DNA of 39,884 nucleotides from Bacteroidales bacterium (GCA_016933115.1 JAFGBL010000080.1:1-39884), one strand, 5' to 3'. Shown: positions 15,585-24,748, numbered from the stretch's first letter. The notes: generated by a model not told the origin, from the sequence alone. Translations and numbers: made by a program.

Positions 15585-17885
15585 ATGATGAAGAATTTAC
15601 TGTTTACAGCCATATTCACAATAGCAACCCTTTGGCTTGCAGCGCAAACCGATATTTTACCTCCCCAATTGGTAACACCTGCCGACGAAGCGGAAAAACA
15701 GTTTGCCGACGCCTTACTCGATTGGTATGCTGTTTCTGGTATTGGTGAAATCACTTATACCATGCAAATTGACCTGGATGAGAATTTTACTGATCCGGGT
15801 GTTTTTGTAACAAATTTTACATCTGTAAGGATGCAGAATCTTTTGTTTGGTAACACTTATTACTGGAGAGTAAAAGCTGCAGATAGCAATGGCGAAAGTG
15901 ATTGGTCCGAAACTTTCTCATTTACGGTATTCGACAGGATGGAATTCAACAGACCGAATGAAGGCGATACCGGCCAAATGCCGAATGTGAAACTTTCCTG
16001 GAAATCGACAGTCGGGGGGAAACCCCTTTCAGGGCTTTCCTATATTCAGGTACAGGTTGATACCGCCAACTTCTGGAATGGCGTTCACCAAAATGTTACT
16101 GATGATAACCTAATGGATGTTTTTTATACCAGTGTCGAAAATGGCTATGTAGTGGGTGAAAATGGAACAATTTTACGTTACACCATGAATGGCTGGTTAG
16201 AACAGGACAGCCAGAGTAATGAAGACTTGCACGGTGTTTCCTTCATCTCGGATACAACAGGTTGGGTAGTCGGTACCGGGGGGACAATACTTTATACAAT
16301 GGGCCTGGAATGGATGGAACAGGATTGCCCGGTAAATGTCGACCTGACAGATGTGTTTATGATGGCTGATTCCACCGGTTATGCAGTAGGCGAGGACGGA
16401 ACAATAATATATTTCGACGGAACGGAATGGACTGAAATAGATAGCCCTACTACCAAGGATTTATTCGACATTTATTACCTGGATGAAATGAACATCTGGG
16501 TTGCCGGAGCAGGTGGAACCATTGTGCAATTTGACGGAACAGAATGGATTGAACATGATACACCCGTAACCCGTGACCTTTATTCCGTTAGTTTTATTGA
16601 TGCCGGACATGGTTGGACGTGCGGAAAATCGGGCACCATCCTTTTCTACAACGGCGAAGAGTGGGTTGAACAGGAAAGCAGCATCAGTGATGATTTATTT
16701 TGCATTTCCATGGAAAATACGGAATCAGGGTATGCAGGAAGTGAAGAGGGAGTGATGGTCCAGTTTGACGGCGAAGAATGGATTAAAATGAGTTCAGGAA
16801 CTCAGGTTAATTTAAACGGAATATATAAACTCGACGATAGCAATAGTTGGATAGTAGGTGATGCAGGGACCATACTCAAAAGAGATGTGAATGGATTTAG
16901 CAGCCCGGCGGCTCAAATTTTCAGCCGGCCGTTGGATGACAGTACTTCTGTAAGGGCATCCCAGTTGTATTTCGGAAAAAAATATTACTGGAGGGTTCGC
17001 GGAATACATGATGTGGATATGACCAAATGGTCTTCAACCGGATCATTTAAGACTATTGGGCAGGTTGTTACAGAGGCACCGTTGAACAATGCCACAGACC
17101 AAATGCTGAATGTGTTTTTGAAATGGAAGAATGTGACCGGTTCGTTCGAATATATTTACGAATTATGCCCCGATCCTGATTTTAGTACTCCGTGCGTAAA
17201 TTACACAGATACCATTGCCGTTTCACCGGCAGGATTAATGTTTGGTAATACTTATTACTGGAGGGTTAAAGCCGCTCACTTTAAAGACACTACCGATTGG
17301 TCAAATACCTGGAGTTTTCAGACAATTAATACTGTTTATTTAAGTTCTCCGGGCAACGGTGATACCATTGATGATCCGTTACCCAAACTGATGTATAATG
17401 CCCTGACTGGAATTTCAGGTTATGAAGTTCAGTACAATGAAACCAATGATTTTTCCAATGTAGAAATATATGAATCGGATAAAGATTTCTATCGCGTTCA
17501 ATTCCAGTTGGAAGCCGGTCAGACGTATTACTGGAGAGTAAGGGCTTTTGAAGATGGTGATACAACAAACTGGAGTGATGTTTGGCACTTTACACTTTTT
17601 TCACAAGGTGTAGATGACCTCGTGCTGAGTGAAGACAACATCAGTATTTATCCGAACCCGGTAAAAGATGAACTTACCATAGAAGTAAATGTGTTTGAAC
17701 CGAGGAATGTTGAAATCTGCATTTTGAACCTGCTTGGCGAAGAAATCTATAAAGTTGAAAAACCATTCAATCAAGGAAAAAATTCGGAATTGATTGATCT
17801 TAGGGAGACCAACGGCGGTTTGTACTTTGTCCGACTTCAGTCGGGTGATGCCATTGTTACAAAGAAATTCATTATAAGAAAATAG
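15585..17885 (+). CDS. T9SS-exported protein: FN3-like domains with an inserted seven-bladed propeller
   Basis: A 766-residue secreted protein with a signal peptide (residues 1-20, ending LAAQ). FN3-like domains, each closing with a YYWRVKA motif, lie at about 22-117, 120-491 (split), 492-583 and 584-673. The second is interrupted after VQVDTANFWNG (about 166) and resumes at AAQIFSRPLDD (about 442). The insert is a propeller of exactly seven 39-residue repeats starting near 173, 212, 251, 290, 329, 368 and 407, each of the form DLxxVxFxDxxxGWxVGxxGTILxxxGxEW, as in Ycf48/BNR-like blades. Residues 687-766 are a T9SS type A sorting domain (ISIYPNPVKDELTIE...KKFIIRK). A surface-displayed adhesin or matrix protein is likely; no catalytic motif was seen. 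It is the second gene of the operon and a terminator follows. Confidence 0.85.
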   Translation: MMKNLLFTAIFTIATLWLAAQTDILPPQLVTPADEAEKQFADALLDWYAVSGIGEITYTMQIDLDENFTDPGVFVTNFTSVRMQNLLFGNTYYWRVKAADSNGESDWSETFSFTVFDRMEFNRPNEGDTGQMPNVKLSWKSTVGGKPLSGLSYIQVQVDTANFWNGVHQNVTDDNLMDVFYTSVENGYVVGENGTILRYTMNGWLEQDSQSNEDLHGVSFISDTTGWVVGTGGTILYTMGLEWMEQDCPVNVDLTDVFMMADSTGYAVGEDGTIIYFDGTEWTEIDSPTTKDLFDIYYLDEMNIWVAGAGGTIVQFDGTEWIEHDTPVTRDLYSVSFIDAGHGWTCGKSGTILFYNGEEWVEQESSISDDLFCISMENTESGYAGSEEGVMVQFDGEEWIKMSSGTQVNLNGIYKLDDSNSWIVGDAGTILKRDVNGFSSPAAQIFSRPLDDSTSVRASQLYFGKKYYWRVRGIHDVDMTKWSSTGSFKTIGQVVTEAPLNNATDQMLNVFLKWKNVTGSFEYIYELCPDPDFSTPCVNYTDTIAVSPAGLMFGNTYYWRVKAAHFKDTTDWSNTWSFQTINTVYLSSPGNGDTIDDPLPKLMYNALTGISGYEVQYNETNDFSNVEIYESDKDFYRVQFQLEAGQTYYWRVRAFEDGDTTNWSDVWHFTLFSQGVDDLVLSEDNISIYPNPVKDELTIEVNVFEPRNVEICILNLLGEEIYKVEKPFNQGKNSELIDLRETNGGLYFVRLQSGDAIVTKKFIIRK

Positions 17886-17909
17886 TTTAATTTCATAAAG
17901 AATTTATAT

Positions 17910-17938
17910 AAGGCCGGCCTTTAAAACCGGCCTTTTTA
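17910..17938 (+). terminator. Rho-independent terminator after the T9SS operon
   Basis: AAGGCCGG (17910-17917) pairs with CCGGCCTT (17927-17934) around a 9-nt loop and is followed by a T-rich run. It ends the plus-strand operon and may also work in reverse. Confidence 0.85.
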
Positions 17939-18067
17939 ATTTTAATACCTGAGCATCTAAATTCTTCACTTAGGAAAATAGCAATACGAAGTTCGGTTAT
18001 ATGAAGAGATGAATAAATACCAAAAGGAAGGGGTCATGGTATATTTACCTTCGGCAGAAATTGCAAA

Positions 18068-18829
18068 TTAATTGTTATAACGTTTACCGAAATTAAAATT
18101 CAGGTAAAAAGTAAGGAAGAAATATTCGGGATCGTTGAAAGCCATAATGGGAACCGCCCTGGGAAAGAATTCGAAAATAGCACCAATTTCAAGAGATTTT
18201 ACTTTAGTCCGATAAACACCATAATCAAAATCCAGGCCTACTTTGGCATTCAGCCCCGGATAAACGCTCAGTTCATTAAACCCACGGGTAAAAGGAGCTC
18301 TTCCGAAAATATTGTCGATAAAATGATTTTCCGGGTCATATTTCTCTTCGGTGATCGTATATTCATAAAAAATAGGGGAAGCATTGAGGATATACAGGTA
18401 AATAGGTTTGGTTATTCCCAAAGAAGCTCCTCCCATATAAAAAAACCTTAATTCAACTCCTCCCCAGTACGGTTTTCGGTTAAGCAATTTATGCATGCCA
18501 TAGGATCCCCGGAATACAAAAACGGTATTTAACTTTCCGTAAATATAACTTTTTGAATTGGTAAAATACGGGTTGATGGTTCTGATTTGCTTGGGCGATT
18601 GTATTTCAACCATCTCAAATTCAAGAACCCTTTTTGTAAAAGCAGTTTTGTTATACCCTTTGTTGAATTTTATTCCCCAGCCTTGTGAATGAAAAATAAC
18701 CCCGAAACTCATTTCCTTTAATAAAAGAACATTACTGGACGTATCAATTACAGGTTCGGTCTGGGAAAAAGTATTCAATCCCAAAATAACGAAAAAGGCT
18801 AAAATGATGCTTTTAATGTAATTCAGCAT
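18068..18829 (-). CDS. Probable outer-membrane beta-barrel protein, unknown function
   Basis: A 253-residue protein with a signal peptide (MLNYIKSIILAFFVILGLNTFSQ, cleavage near residue 22). The rest alternates polar and aromatic residues in strand-like stretches (MSFGVIFHSQGWGIKFNKGY, GVELRFFYMGGASLGI, YIYGKLNTVFVFRGSYG) and ends FFLTFYLNFNFGKRYNN, a pattern typical of small Bacteroidota outer-membrane barrels. I do not recognise a named family. It is transcribed towards the terminator at 17910 and is convergent with the T9SS operon. The small lipoprotein gene upstream lies on the same strand but 104 bp away. Confidence 0.65.
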   Translation of the reverse strand: MLNYIKSIILAFFVILGLNTFSQTEPVIDTSSNVLLLKEMSFGVIFHSQGWGIKFNKGYNKTAFTKRVLEFEMVEIQSPKQIRTINPYFTNSKSYIYGKLNTVFVFRGSYGMHKLLNRKPYWGGVELRFFYMGGASLGITKPIYLYILNASPIFYEYTITEEKYDPENHFIDNIFGRAPFTRGFNELSVYPGLNAKVGLDFDYGVYRTKVKSLEIGAIFEFFPRAVPIMAFNDPEYFFLTFYLNFNFGKRYNN

Positions 18830-18933
18830 GAAGAATTATTAAAGGAGCCCATAAAAATAAAAAATATTTATCAAATAAACGATATCCGATAAATATATAT
18901 TATTTCGAAAATGAAGCTATCAGAGCAAAAGAA

Positions 18934-19062
18934 TCAATACCGCTGTTCAATTTGAAATTTTTTAGCTTCACCATATGCAGGACAACTTTCGGAAGATTTA
19001 CATGAACTGATAAAAATCCCGATCGTAATAACCGCCAATATGATGATGACAATTCTTTTCAT
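18934..19062 (-). CDS. Small lipoprotein, 42 residues
   Basis: ATG at 19062 to TGA at 18934 encodes 42 residues. A Lys-Arg start and a hydrophobic stretch (MKRIVIIILAVITIGIFIS) lead to a lipobox with Cys21 (ISSC), then a short tail KSSESCPAYGEAKKFQIEQRY containing a second Cys. This is a complete signal-peptidase-II-type lipoprotein of minimal size. Short Cys-containing lipoproteins of this shape are seen in Bacteroidota, but the function is unknown. It lies alone in the 356-bp gap between the barrel gene (18829) and ung (19186); the rest of that gap shows only AT-rich sequence, including a TATTTTTG box at 19129-19136 that could serve ung. Confidence 0.65.
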   Translation of the reverse strand: MKRIVIIILAVITIGIFISSCKSSESCPAYGEAKKFQIEQRY

Positions 19063-19185
19063 AGTTTTTCATTAAGAAGGTTTACAAAAATACGACTATT
19101 TTATAAATTAAGATTTCGTTAATAAACTTATTTTTGGGGTGGTTATTGCAAATCCTTTGCCATTTGAGCAAAACAAGGACTGATT

Positions 19186-19869
19186 ATGGGAACAAACATC
19201 AACCCGGTTATTGAAAACTCTTGGAAAACAATGCTTTCTGGCGAGTTTGATGCCGGTTACTTCATTGAATTAAAAAGTTTTCTTTTAGAGGAGAAAAAAA
19301 AATACCGCATTTATCCTCCGGGATCGGAGATTTTCGCTGCTTTTAACTATACACCTTTCGATCACGTCCGGGTGGTGATCCTCGGTCAGGACCCGTACCA
19401 CGGGCAGGGTCAGGCAAATGGATTATGTTTTTCGGTAAGGGATGGTGTTCCGAAACCACCTTCATTGAAAAATATATTAAAGGAATTAAACGATGATTTG
19501 GGAATACCTGTACCAACCAATGGGAATCTTGAAAAATGGGCTCATCAAGGAGTACTTCTATTAAATGCTACGCTAACTGTCAGGGCCGGACAGGCCGGGT
19601 CACATCAAAACAAAGGCTGGGAAAATTTTACTGATGCAGCCATCAGGAAACTCTCCGATGAAAAGGAAAACCTGGTTTTTGTTCTTTGGGGCAATTACGC
19701 ACAGGCAAAGATTGACCTCATTGATCTTTCGAAACACTATATCATCCGATCTCCGCATCCTTCTCCGTTTTCCGCTGACAGGGGATTCTTCGGAAGTAAA
19801 CCATTTTCTAAAACCAATCATTTTCTTCAGCAAAAAGGATTGGGGACCATTGACTGGGATCTCTCATAA
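19186..19869 (+). CDS. ung: Uracil-DNA glycosylase, family 1
   Basis: A 227-residue enzyme of normal length for UNG. The catalytic water-activating motif is GQDPYH (residues 67-72, Asp69), the uracil pocket follows in GQANGLCFSV, and the DNA-intercalation loop is HPSPFSADRGFFG with catalytic His191. LLLNATLTVRAGQAGSH holds the uracil-binding Asn. It removes uracil from DNA as the first step of base-excision repair. The gene is monocistronic, converges on the glutathione peroxidase gene and shares a terminator with it. A second base-excision enzyme, nfo, is encoded elsewhere in the window. Confidence 0.97.
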   Translation: MGTNINPVIENSWKTMLSGEFDAGYFIELKSFLLEEKKKYRIYPPGSEIFAAFNYTPFDHVRVVILGQDPYHGQGQANGLCFSVRDGVPKPPSLKNILKELNDDLGIPVPTNGNLEKWAHQGVLLLNATLTVRAGQAGSHQNKGWENFTDAAIRKLSDEKENLVFVLWGNYAQAKIDLIDLSKHYIIRSPHPSPFSADRGFFGSKPFSKTNHFLQQKGLGTIDWDLS

Positions 19870-19872
19870 AAA

Positions 19873-19900
19873 AACCAGACTCTTAAAGCCTGGTTAAAAA
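19873..19900. terminator. Bidirectional terminator between ung and the peroxidase gene
   Basis: AACCAG (19873-19878) pairs with CTGGTT (19890-19895). A-rich sequence lies on both flanks, giving a T tract in either direction for the two convergent genes. Confidence 0.65.
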
Positions 19901-19928
19901 ATTTGAACTACGCTAAATTTTTATTCAC

Positions 19929-20474
19929 TTATTCTTTTATCCAGTCAATTATCTTATCACTCTTTGGGTTTTCGCGTGGATTCACATAACCAACGAGGTG
20001 GCCTTGCTCATCGATCATATATTTCTGGAAATTCCATGTCACTTCCGAATCCATAACACCATTTTCCGATTTCGAAGTCAACCATTGATATAACGGATGC
20101 ATATCATCGCCCTTTACCGATATTTTAGCCATCATGGGAAAAGTAACGCCATAATTTACTTCACAAAATTCTTTGATTTCCTCATTGGTTCCCGGTTCCT
20201 GACGACCGAAATTGTTCGCCGGAAAACCAATAATGGTAAAACCATTATCCCCGTATTCTTCGAATAATTCTTCCAGATCCTTGTATTGCGGTGTATTGCC
20301 GCATTTGGAAGCGGTATTTACAACCAGTATCTTTTTGCCTTCAAAGGTTGAAAGGGAAATATCCTTGCCGTCAATTGACTTTACTGTAAAATCGTAGAAA
20401 GTTTTTTCCTGTGCATTCATTTCAATAGCAGATAAAAACAAAACTGAAATTAATATCAAAAGTGATCTTTTCAT
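19929..20474 (-). CDS. Exported glutathione-peroxidase-family thiol peroxidase
   Basis: A 181-residue product using ATG at 20474, chosen because it gives a clean signal peptide (MKRSLLILISVLFLSAIEMNAQ). A frame extending to 20567 adds a charged leader that would bury it. The peroxidatic Cys58 lies in NTASKCGNTPQY, so this is a Cys form, not selenocysteine. WNFQKY (Trp147-Asn148) completes part of the catalytic set. The usual FPCNQFG reads FPANNFG, so the resolving Cys of thioredoxin-linked enzymes is Ala and the catalytic Gln is Asn. It probably reduces hydroperoxides in the periplasm with an unidentified thiol donor. It is divergent from the MATE gene, with 107 bp between. Confidence 0.88.
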   Translation of the reverse strand: MKRSLLILISVLFLSAIEMNAQEKTFYDFTVKSIDGKDISLSTFEGKKILVVNTASKCGNTPQYKDLEELFEEYGDNGFTIIGFPANNFGRQEPGTNEEIKEFCEVNYGVTFPMMAKISVKGDDMHPLYQWLTSKSENGVMDSEVTWNFQKYMIDEQGHLVGYVNPRENPKSDKIIDWIKE

Positions 20475-20581
20475 TGTATTTGATTTTTCGCTAATAAAAC
20501 AGATGAGAATGGAAACTTGTTCACGATCATTTTTCTGAACACAACTCAACAATTTATATTTTCGCATCTGAAACTGAAGAT

Positions 20582-21883
20582 ATGAACAAACAGATTCTCC
20601 GCCTGGCCATCCCCAACATTATCAGCAATATTACAGTGCCATTGCTTGGCATGGTCGACCTGGCGATTATGGGTCATCTCGAATCTGAAATTTACATTGG
20701 GGCCATAGCCCTTGGTGGAATGATCTTTAATTTCATCTATGCTTTTTTCAGTTTCCTCCGAATGGGTACAAGCGGTTTTACAGCCCAGGCCTACGGTGAA
20801 AAAAATAACATTGAGATCATTCTGATGTTTGGCCGATCCATGCTATTTGCTCTTGTCGGCGGTTTGCTGATCATCATGCTTCAGTACCCCATCGACATGC
20901 TGAGTTTTTATTTACTCGATGGTTCCACAGAAGTTGAATCGTTAGCCAGGGAATATTTTTATATCAGGATTTATGCAGCTCCGGCATCGCTGGGTATAAT
21001 GGCCATTTCGGGCTGGTTTATCGGTATGCAAAATTCCAGGTATCCCATGTATGTGGCCATATTCATTAATATCATAAACATCGGGGCAAGCCTTGTTTTT
21101 GTTTATGAATTAGGGATGAAATCGGATGGTGTAGCCTGGGGTACGCTCATTGCACAATATGCAGGATTGATTCTGAGTTTTTCTCTTTTCCAAAAAAAAT
21201 ATAAAAGCTTATTCAGTTTCTGGGTTCGTATCGAATTTTTCAATGCAGCCAGGCTGAGGAAGTTTTTCAAAGTCAACACCGATATTATCATCCGAACACT
21301 CTGCCTGATCTTTACGTTTGCATTTTTCACAGCCCAATCCGCGAAAATTGATGATACCATCTTAGCTGTGAACACTGTTCTTTTACAATATTTATTTGTA
21401 TTTTCCTATTTAACGGATGGCTTTGCCTATGCTGCCGAGGCTTTGGTTGGTCAATATACCGGTTCAAAAAATTTAACCAACCTGAAAAAAGCCATTAAAT
21501 TACTTTTTATGTGGGGCGTTATTATCAGTATCCCGTTCACCATTACTTATTTTGTCGGAGGCGATCTTTTGCTTTACCTGCTTACCGACAATAAGGATGT
21601 TATTCAGGCGGCATCTCCTTATTTATTCTGGATCGGGATAGTACCGGTTATTACTTTCGCGGCATTTATCTGGGATGGTGTATATATCGGGGCCACAGCT
21701 TCGGTTGCCATGCGGAATACGTTGCTCATCTCGACGTTTGCCATTTTTATCCCGGCTTATTATTTACTCAATGGCCCTTTGGGAAATCATGGGCTCTGGC
21801 TTGCTATGATTTTGTTCATGCTCAGCCGCGGTATTTTGCTTACGATTTTTGCCCCCAAAAGCATCTTTACATTTTCATCCTAA
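20582..21883 (+). CDS. MATE-family multidrug/metabolite exporter
   Basis: A 433-residue integral membrane protein with about twelve hydrophobic helices in two related halves. The N-terminal signature IPNIISNITVPLLGMVDLAIMGHL and the GTSGFTAQAYGEKN segment are typical of the DinF/NorM-like MATE group, and the second-half equivalent appears as FAYAAEALVGQYTGSKN. MATE proteins export cationic drugs or metabolites in exchange for protons or sodium. The substrate cannot be predicted. A weak TTTC-N19-TATATTTT lies in the region shared with the divergent peroxidase gene. Confidence 0.92.
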   Translation: MNKQILRLAIPNIISNITVPLLGMVDLAIMGHLESEIYIGAIALGGMIFNFIYAFFSFLRMGTSGFTAQAYGEKNNIEIILMFGRSMLFALVGGLLIIMLQYPIDMLSFYLLDGSTEVESLAREYFYIRIYAAPASLGIMAISGWFIGMQNSRYPMYVAIFINIINIGASLVFVYELGMKSDGVAWGTLIAQYAGLILSFSLFQKKYKSLFSFWVRIEFFNAARLRKFFKVNTDIIIRTLCLIFTFAFFTAQSAKIDDTILAVNTVLLQYLFVFSYLTDGFAYAAEALVGQYTGSKNLTNLKKAIKLLFMWGVIISIPFTITYFVGGDLLLYLLTDNKDVIQAASPYLFWIGIVPVITFAAFIWDGVYIGATASVAMRNTLLISTFAIFIPAYYLLNGPLGNHGLWLAMILFMLSRGILLTIFAPKSIFTFSS

Positions 21884-22004
21884 CTATTTCGATTGTTATT
21901 ATAGGGATTGTTTTGAGACGCAGTCCAATGTATATCAACAGTTATAAATTTTGAAAATACCCTGAACACAGATCTCAGAACCCGGAACCCAGAGCGATTT
22001 GTCT

Positions 22005-23564
22005 CTACCACCAAACCTGCTTCCCATCATCATCAACCGTAAATATCCGCTCTTCTTTCCTCGATCCGTCTTCTACCAGCCAGTATATGGCATTGGATGG
22101 AACAGCTTTAAAAACAAGTGGTTCATCTATGGCTATGTTTTTACCTGCTTCTATCCACTTGTCATTCCAGTAAAACAAAATATATGACTTCCCTGAATTG
22201 AATTCAGCATGTTCGATAAAGTCGGTAGTTTCTTTGGTAATCCGCTTGGTGGTGGAAAAAAGGGTGAGATCGATCCGCTTTTTACCGTCAGGAACTTTGT
22301 ACTCAACTTTTGCAGAGTCGGTCAGAATAAATGCGTCTCCGGCAGGAATGATCTCTTTATCGTAATAGAAAGCAGGAAGATAGGCTACGCCTAAACCCAT
22401 TTTTGAATATGTTGCCTTATTACCATAAAGTCGGGTATAATCAATGGCTTTCCATTCCCCGGAATTAAATACACACAAATAAGCAAAATTTGTGCTATCC
22501 GGAATACCTTTGGTCAATTCAATTTTCACATTACTCGTTGGAACATAAGCAGGGGTAACATCACGAATGCTGCTGCTGTTAAGGTATGGAGGGGCTTTCT
22601 CCCATTTTTCCATCTTTTCAGGAAGGCTGTTCTTTTGAATGGCATATGTTTTCCTGTAAACCTTAGCCATTTTGTGACCCAACGAATATTCGCCCGGATT
22701 GGCCTCTCCACCCATAAATATAATCGTGCTGTCGTTTTTGTCCAAAATGGCATTCCAGGCGTGGTTGTTCCCTGTATTGGCCCAATAGGGTGTAAAGTCG
22801 CTCATAACCGGGATTCCTAAAGCACGCATGGCATAAATCGCCAGGTTGGTCATGTCTTCACAGCGGCCGAGTTTCACATTGAGCATCTCCTGTAAACCCT
22901 GGTCGGTAGGATGCTCATAATATCTCGGATCAAAGCGGAACCACGATTTGATGTAATCATTTACAAAACAGGCAGCTTCAACCGGACTTGTCTGGTCTTT
23001 AACAGAATCTTTTACCCACGATAATTCCCTGATAAAATATTCACGCCATTCTTCAATGGGCTCATTGCTGCTCCTGTATGGCAAAACGTATTCACAAAAC
23101 TGTTCGAAGTTCAGGTGGGAGGCCCATGGATTTTCCTCCCAGGCTTCTTGTGCAAGATCAATGTTCATGATTAAATAATCTGCCTTGATCTCATTATAAT
23201 CATAATATAAAGTATCCTTTTCGAAATGGATCGACCCTTTGTTATTTTCGATTTCGTCCCACCCATCGAGAAGCGCATCGTAATCCTTATAATCCCGTAC
23301 ATTAAAATCAACTTTTGCACCGGTGGAATCCACTAGTTTATATTCAAGATAACCCTGGTTTTTCATATTACCAATCAAAAAATAGGCTGCTTCTTCCCCG
23401 ATCACATTACCCGATTCTTTATAGTGATTGATCACTTGTTCAAGTTCGGGTCGGTTTTCACCCGACTGATCAAGCACTTCCTTTACATCGGCAGGCAATT
23501 CAAATTCACGTGGGCCACAAGCAAATAAAACTGATAGGATAACTAAAAAGATAATTTTTCGCAT
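22005..23564 (-). CDS. Transglutaminase-like lipoprotein
   Basis: A 519-residue lipoprotein with lipobox Cys16 (LSVLFACG). The middle carries a transglutaminase-like catalytic core: GRCEDMTNLAIYAMRALGIPV (Cys235 nucleophile), NTGNNHAWNAIL (His268) and a following acidic residue at about 275, which matches the Cys-His-Asp triad. The region before it (SPVEAACFVNDYIKSWFRFD) is the usual helical lead-in. The C-terminal 200 residues look like beta-sandwich modules, with repeats of the type YILFYWNDKWIEAGKNI. Such proteins may act as cysteine proteases or amidases on surface peptides or cell-wall material. The substrate is unknown. It is transcribed divergently from the endonuclease I gene. Confidence 0.85.
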   Translation of the reverse strand: MRKIIFLVILSVLFACGPREFELPADVKEVLDQSGENRPELEQVINHYKESGNVIGEEAAYFLIGNMKNQGYLEYKLVDSTGAKVDFNVRDYKDYDALLDGWDEIENNKGSIHFEKDTLYYDYNEIKADYLIMNIDLAQEAWEENPWASHLNFEQFCEYVLPYRSSNEPIEEWREYFIRELSWVKDSVKDQTSPVEAACFVNDYIKSWFRFDPRYYEHPTDQGLQEMLNVKLGRCEDMTNLAIYAMRALGIPVMSDFTPYWANTGNNHAWNAILDKNDSTIIFMGGEANPGEYSLGHKMAKVYRKTYAIQKNSLPEKMEKWEKAPPYLNSSSIRDVTPAYVPTSNVKIELTKGIPDSTNFAYLCVFNSGEWKAIDYTRLYGNKATYSKMGLGVAYLPAFYYDKEIIPAGDAFILTDSAKVEYKVPDGKKRIDLTLFSTTKRITKETTDFIEHAEFNSGKSYILFYWNDKWIEAGKNIAIDEPLVFKAVPSNAIYWLVEDGSRKEERIFTVDDDGKQVWW

Positions 23565-23610
23565 GTCACATTATTTAGTACCTACAAAGATATAAATTGT
23601 ATCTGCCCGA

Positions 23611-23641
23611 TTTGAAAACCTCCATTTAAAGTGTAATTTTG
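23611..23641 (+). promoter_or_regulatory. Consensus promoter of the endonuclease I gene
   Basis: TTTG (23611-23614), a 19-nt spacer and TAATTTTG (23634-23641) match the Bacteroidota consensus exactly. The leader to the ATG at 23658 would be about 10 nt. Confidence 0.6.
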
Positions 23642-23657
23642 TCATCAAATTACCGAA

Positions 23658-24677
23658 ATGAAAAAACTTTTATTTGTCCTTTTCGTGGTGCCGGTATTGA
23701 GCCTCATCGCCCAACCACCGGGTTATTACGACAGCGCCATTGGTTTGACCGGTGAAGAATTGAAAGCAGCATTGTACGACATCATCAAGGGCCACACCGA
23801 ATATACTTACGATGATCTGCGTGATTTTATCCTGATGGATACAGATGAAGATCCAAATAATCAAAACAATATTATTCTATTGTATACTGGGCGTTCACAG
23901 GCAAAAAATACTTTTGGCGGTGGTGTCAACGACTGGAACCGTGAGCATGTTTGGGCGAAGTCGCACGGTGATTTCGGGACTGTGCCTCCTGCCGGAACCG
24001 ATGCCCATCATGTCCGTCCGACCGACGCTTCGGTGAACAGCGATCGCGGCAACAAGGATTTTGATAACGGCGGTCAACAACACCCTGAAGCAACCGGTTG
24101 CTACTACGATGGTGATTCCTGGGAACCCCGCGATGAAGTTAAAGGAGATGTTGCCAGGATGATCTTTTACATGTCGGTCCGATATGAGGGCGAAAATGGG
24201 GAACCCGACCTGGAAGTAGTAGATGAAGTGAATACTTCGCCTGCTCCGGAGCATGGAAAATTTTCAGCGCTTTATGAATGGCACCAGCAGGACCCACCCG
24301 ACGCTTTTGAAATGAACAGGAATGAAGTAATCTACTCATACCAGGGAAATCGCAACCCTTTTATTGATCATCCCGAGTTTTTAATTTTAATTTATGATCC
24401 AACCAACGCAATAAGTGAATATTCAAATGGTGTTGATTTCACGCTGTTTCCCAATCCGGCTAATGAGAAGACAACGGTTAATTTTATGAATAGTATTTCT
24501 GGAGATGGAGAAGTTCATATCAGGAATATACTGGGACAGGTTGTCATATCACAAAAACTGAAAAATGGAACCTCCCAAACCAAATTAGATACCTCCCTGC
24601 TCCAGGACGGACTTTACATCGTTTCGATAGAAATAGCCGGAAATATCAGTACTGGTAAATTGAATGTGAAGCACTAA
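23658..24677 (+). CDS. T9SS-exported endonuclease I family nuclease
   Basis: A 339-residue secreted nuclease. A signal peptide (MKKLLFVLFVVPVLSLIAQ) precedes an endonuclease I (NucM/EndA-like) domain at about residues 25-240. It carries the conserved WNREHVWAKSHG (His97) and DAHHVRPTD (Asp115, His117, His118, Arg120) metal and catalytic motifs, plus GDVARMIFYMSVRY. Residues 259-339 form a T9SS type A sorting domain (FTLFPNPANEKTTV...GKLNVKH). Fusion of this nuclease to a T9SS domain is known in Bacteroidota, and the enzyme would degrade extracellular DNA for nutrients. It has a strong promoter of its own. Confidence 0.93.
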   Translation: MKKLLFVLFVVPVLSLIAQPPGYYDSAIGLTGEELKAALYDIIKGHTEYTYDDLRDFILMDTDEDPNNQNNIILLYTGRSQAKNTFGGGVNDWNREHVWAKSHGDFGTVPPAGTDAHHVRPTDASVNSDRGNKDFDNGGQQHPEATGCYYDGDSWEPRDEVKGDVARMIFYMSVRYEGENGEPDLEVVDEVNTSPAPEHGKFSALYEWHQQDPPDAFEMNRNEVIYSYQGNRNPFIDHPEFLILIYDPTNAISEYSNGVDFTLFPNPANEKTTVNFMNSISGDGEVHIRNILGQVVISQKLKNGTSQTKLDTSLLQDGLYIVSIEIAGNISTGKLNVKH

Positions 24678-24678
24678 A

Positions 24679-24725
24679 ACCTTTCAGGTAGAATTTTGGC
24701 CCCCGTGAAGGACATCCTGAAAGGT
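24679..24725. repeat. Long-loop inverted repeat, 10-bp arms
   Basis: ACCTTTCAGG (24679-24688) is exactly complementary to CCTGAAAGGT (24716-24725) across 27 nt, just after the endonuclease stop. No T tract follows, so it is only a possible terminator. Confidence 0.6.
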
Positions 24726-24748
24726 CTGAAAAAAAATTTTCCTTTCGA

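Noticed and set aside
20475..20567. N-terminal extension of the glutathione peroxidase
   Set aside because: It would place 31 charged residues in front of a clean signal peptide starting at 20474.
21884..22004. Possible small gene or element between the MATE and transglutaminase-like genes
   Set aside because: No frame with a credible start, and only imperfect short repeats (GAACCCGGAACCC) with no clear boundaries.
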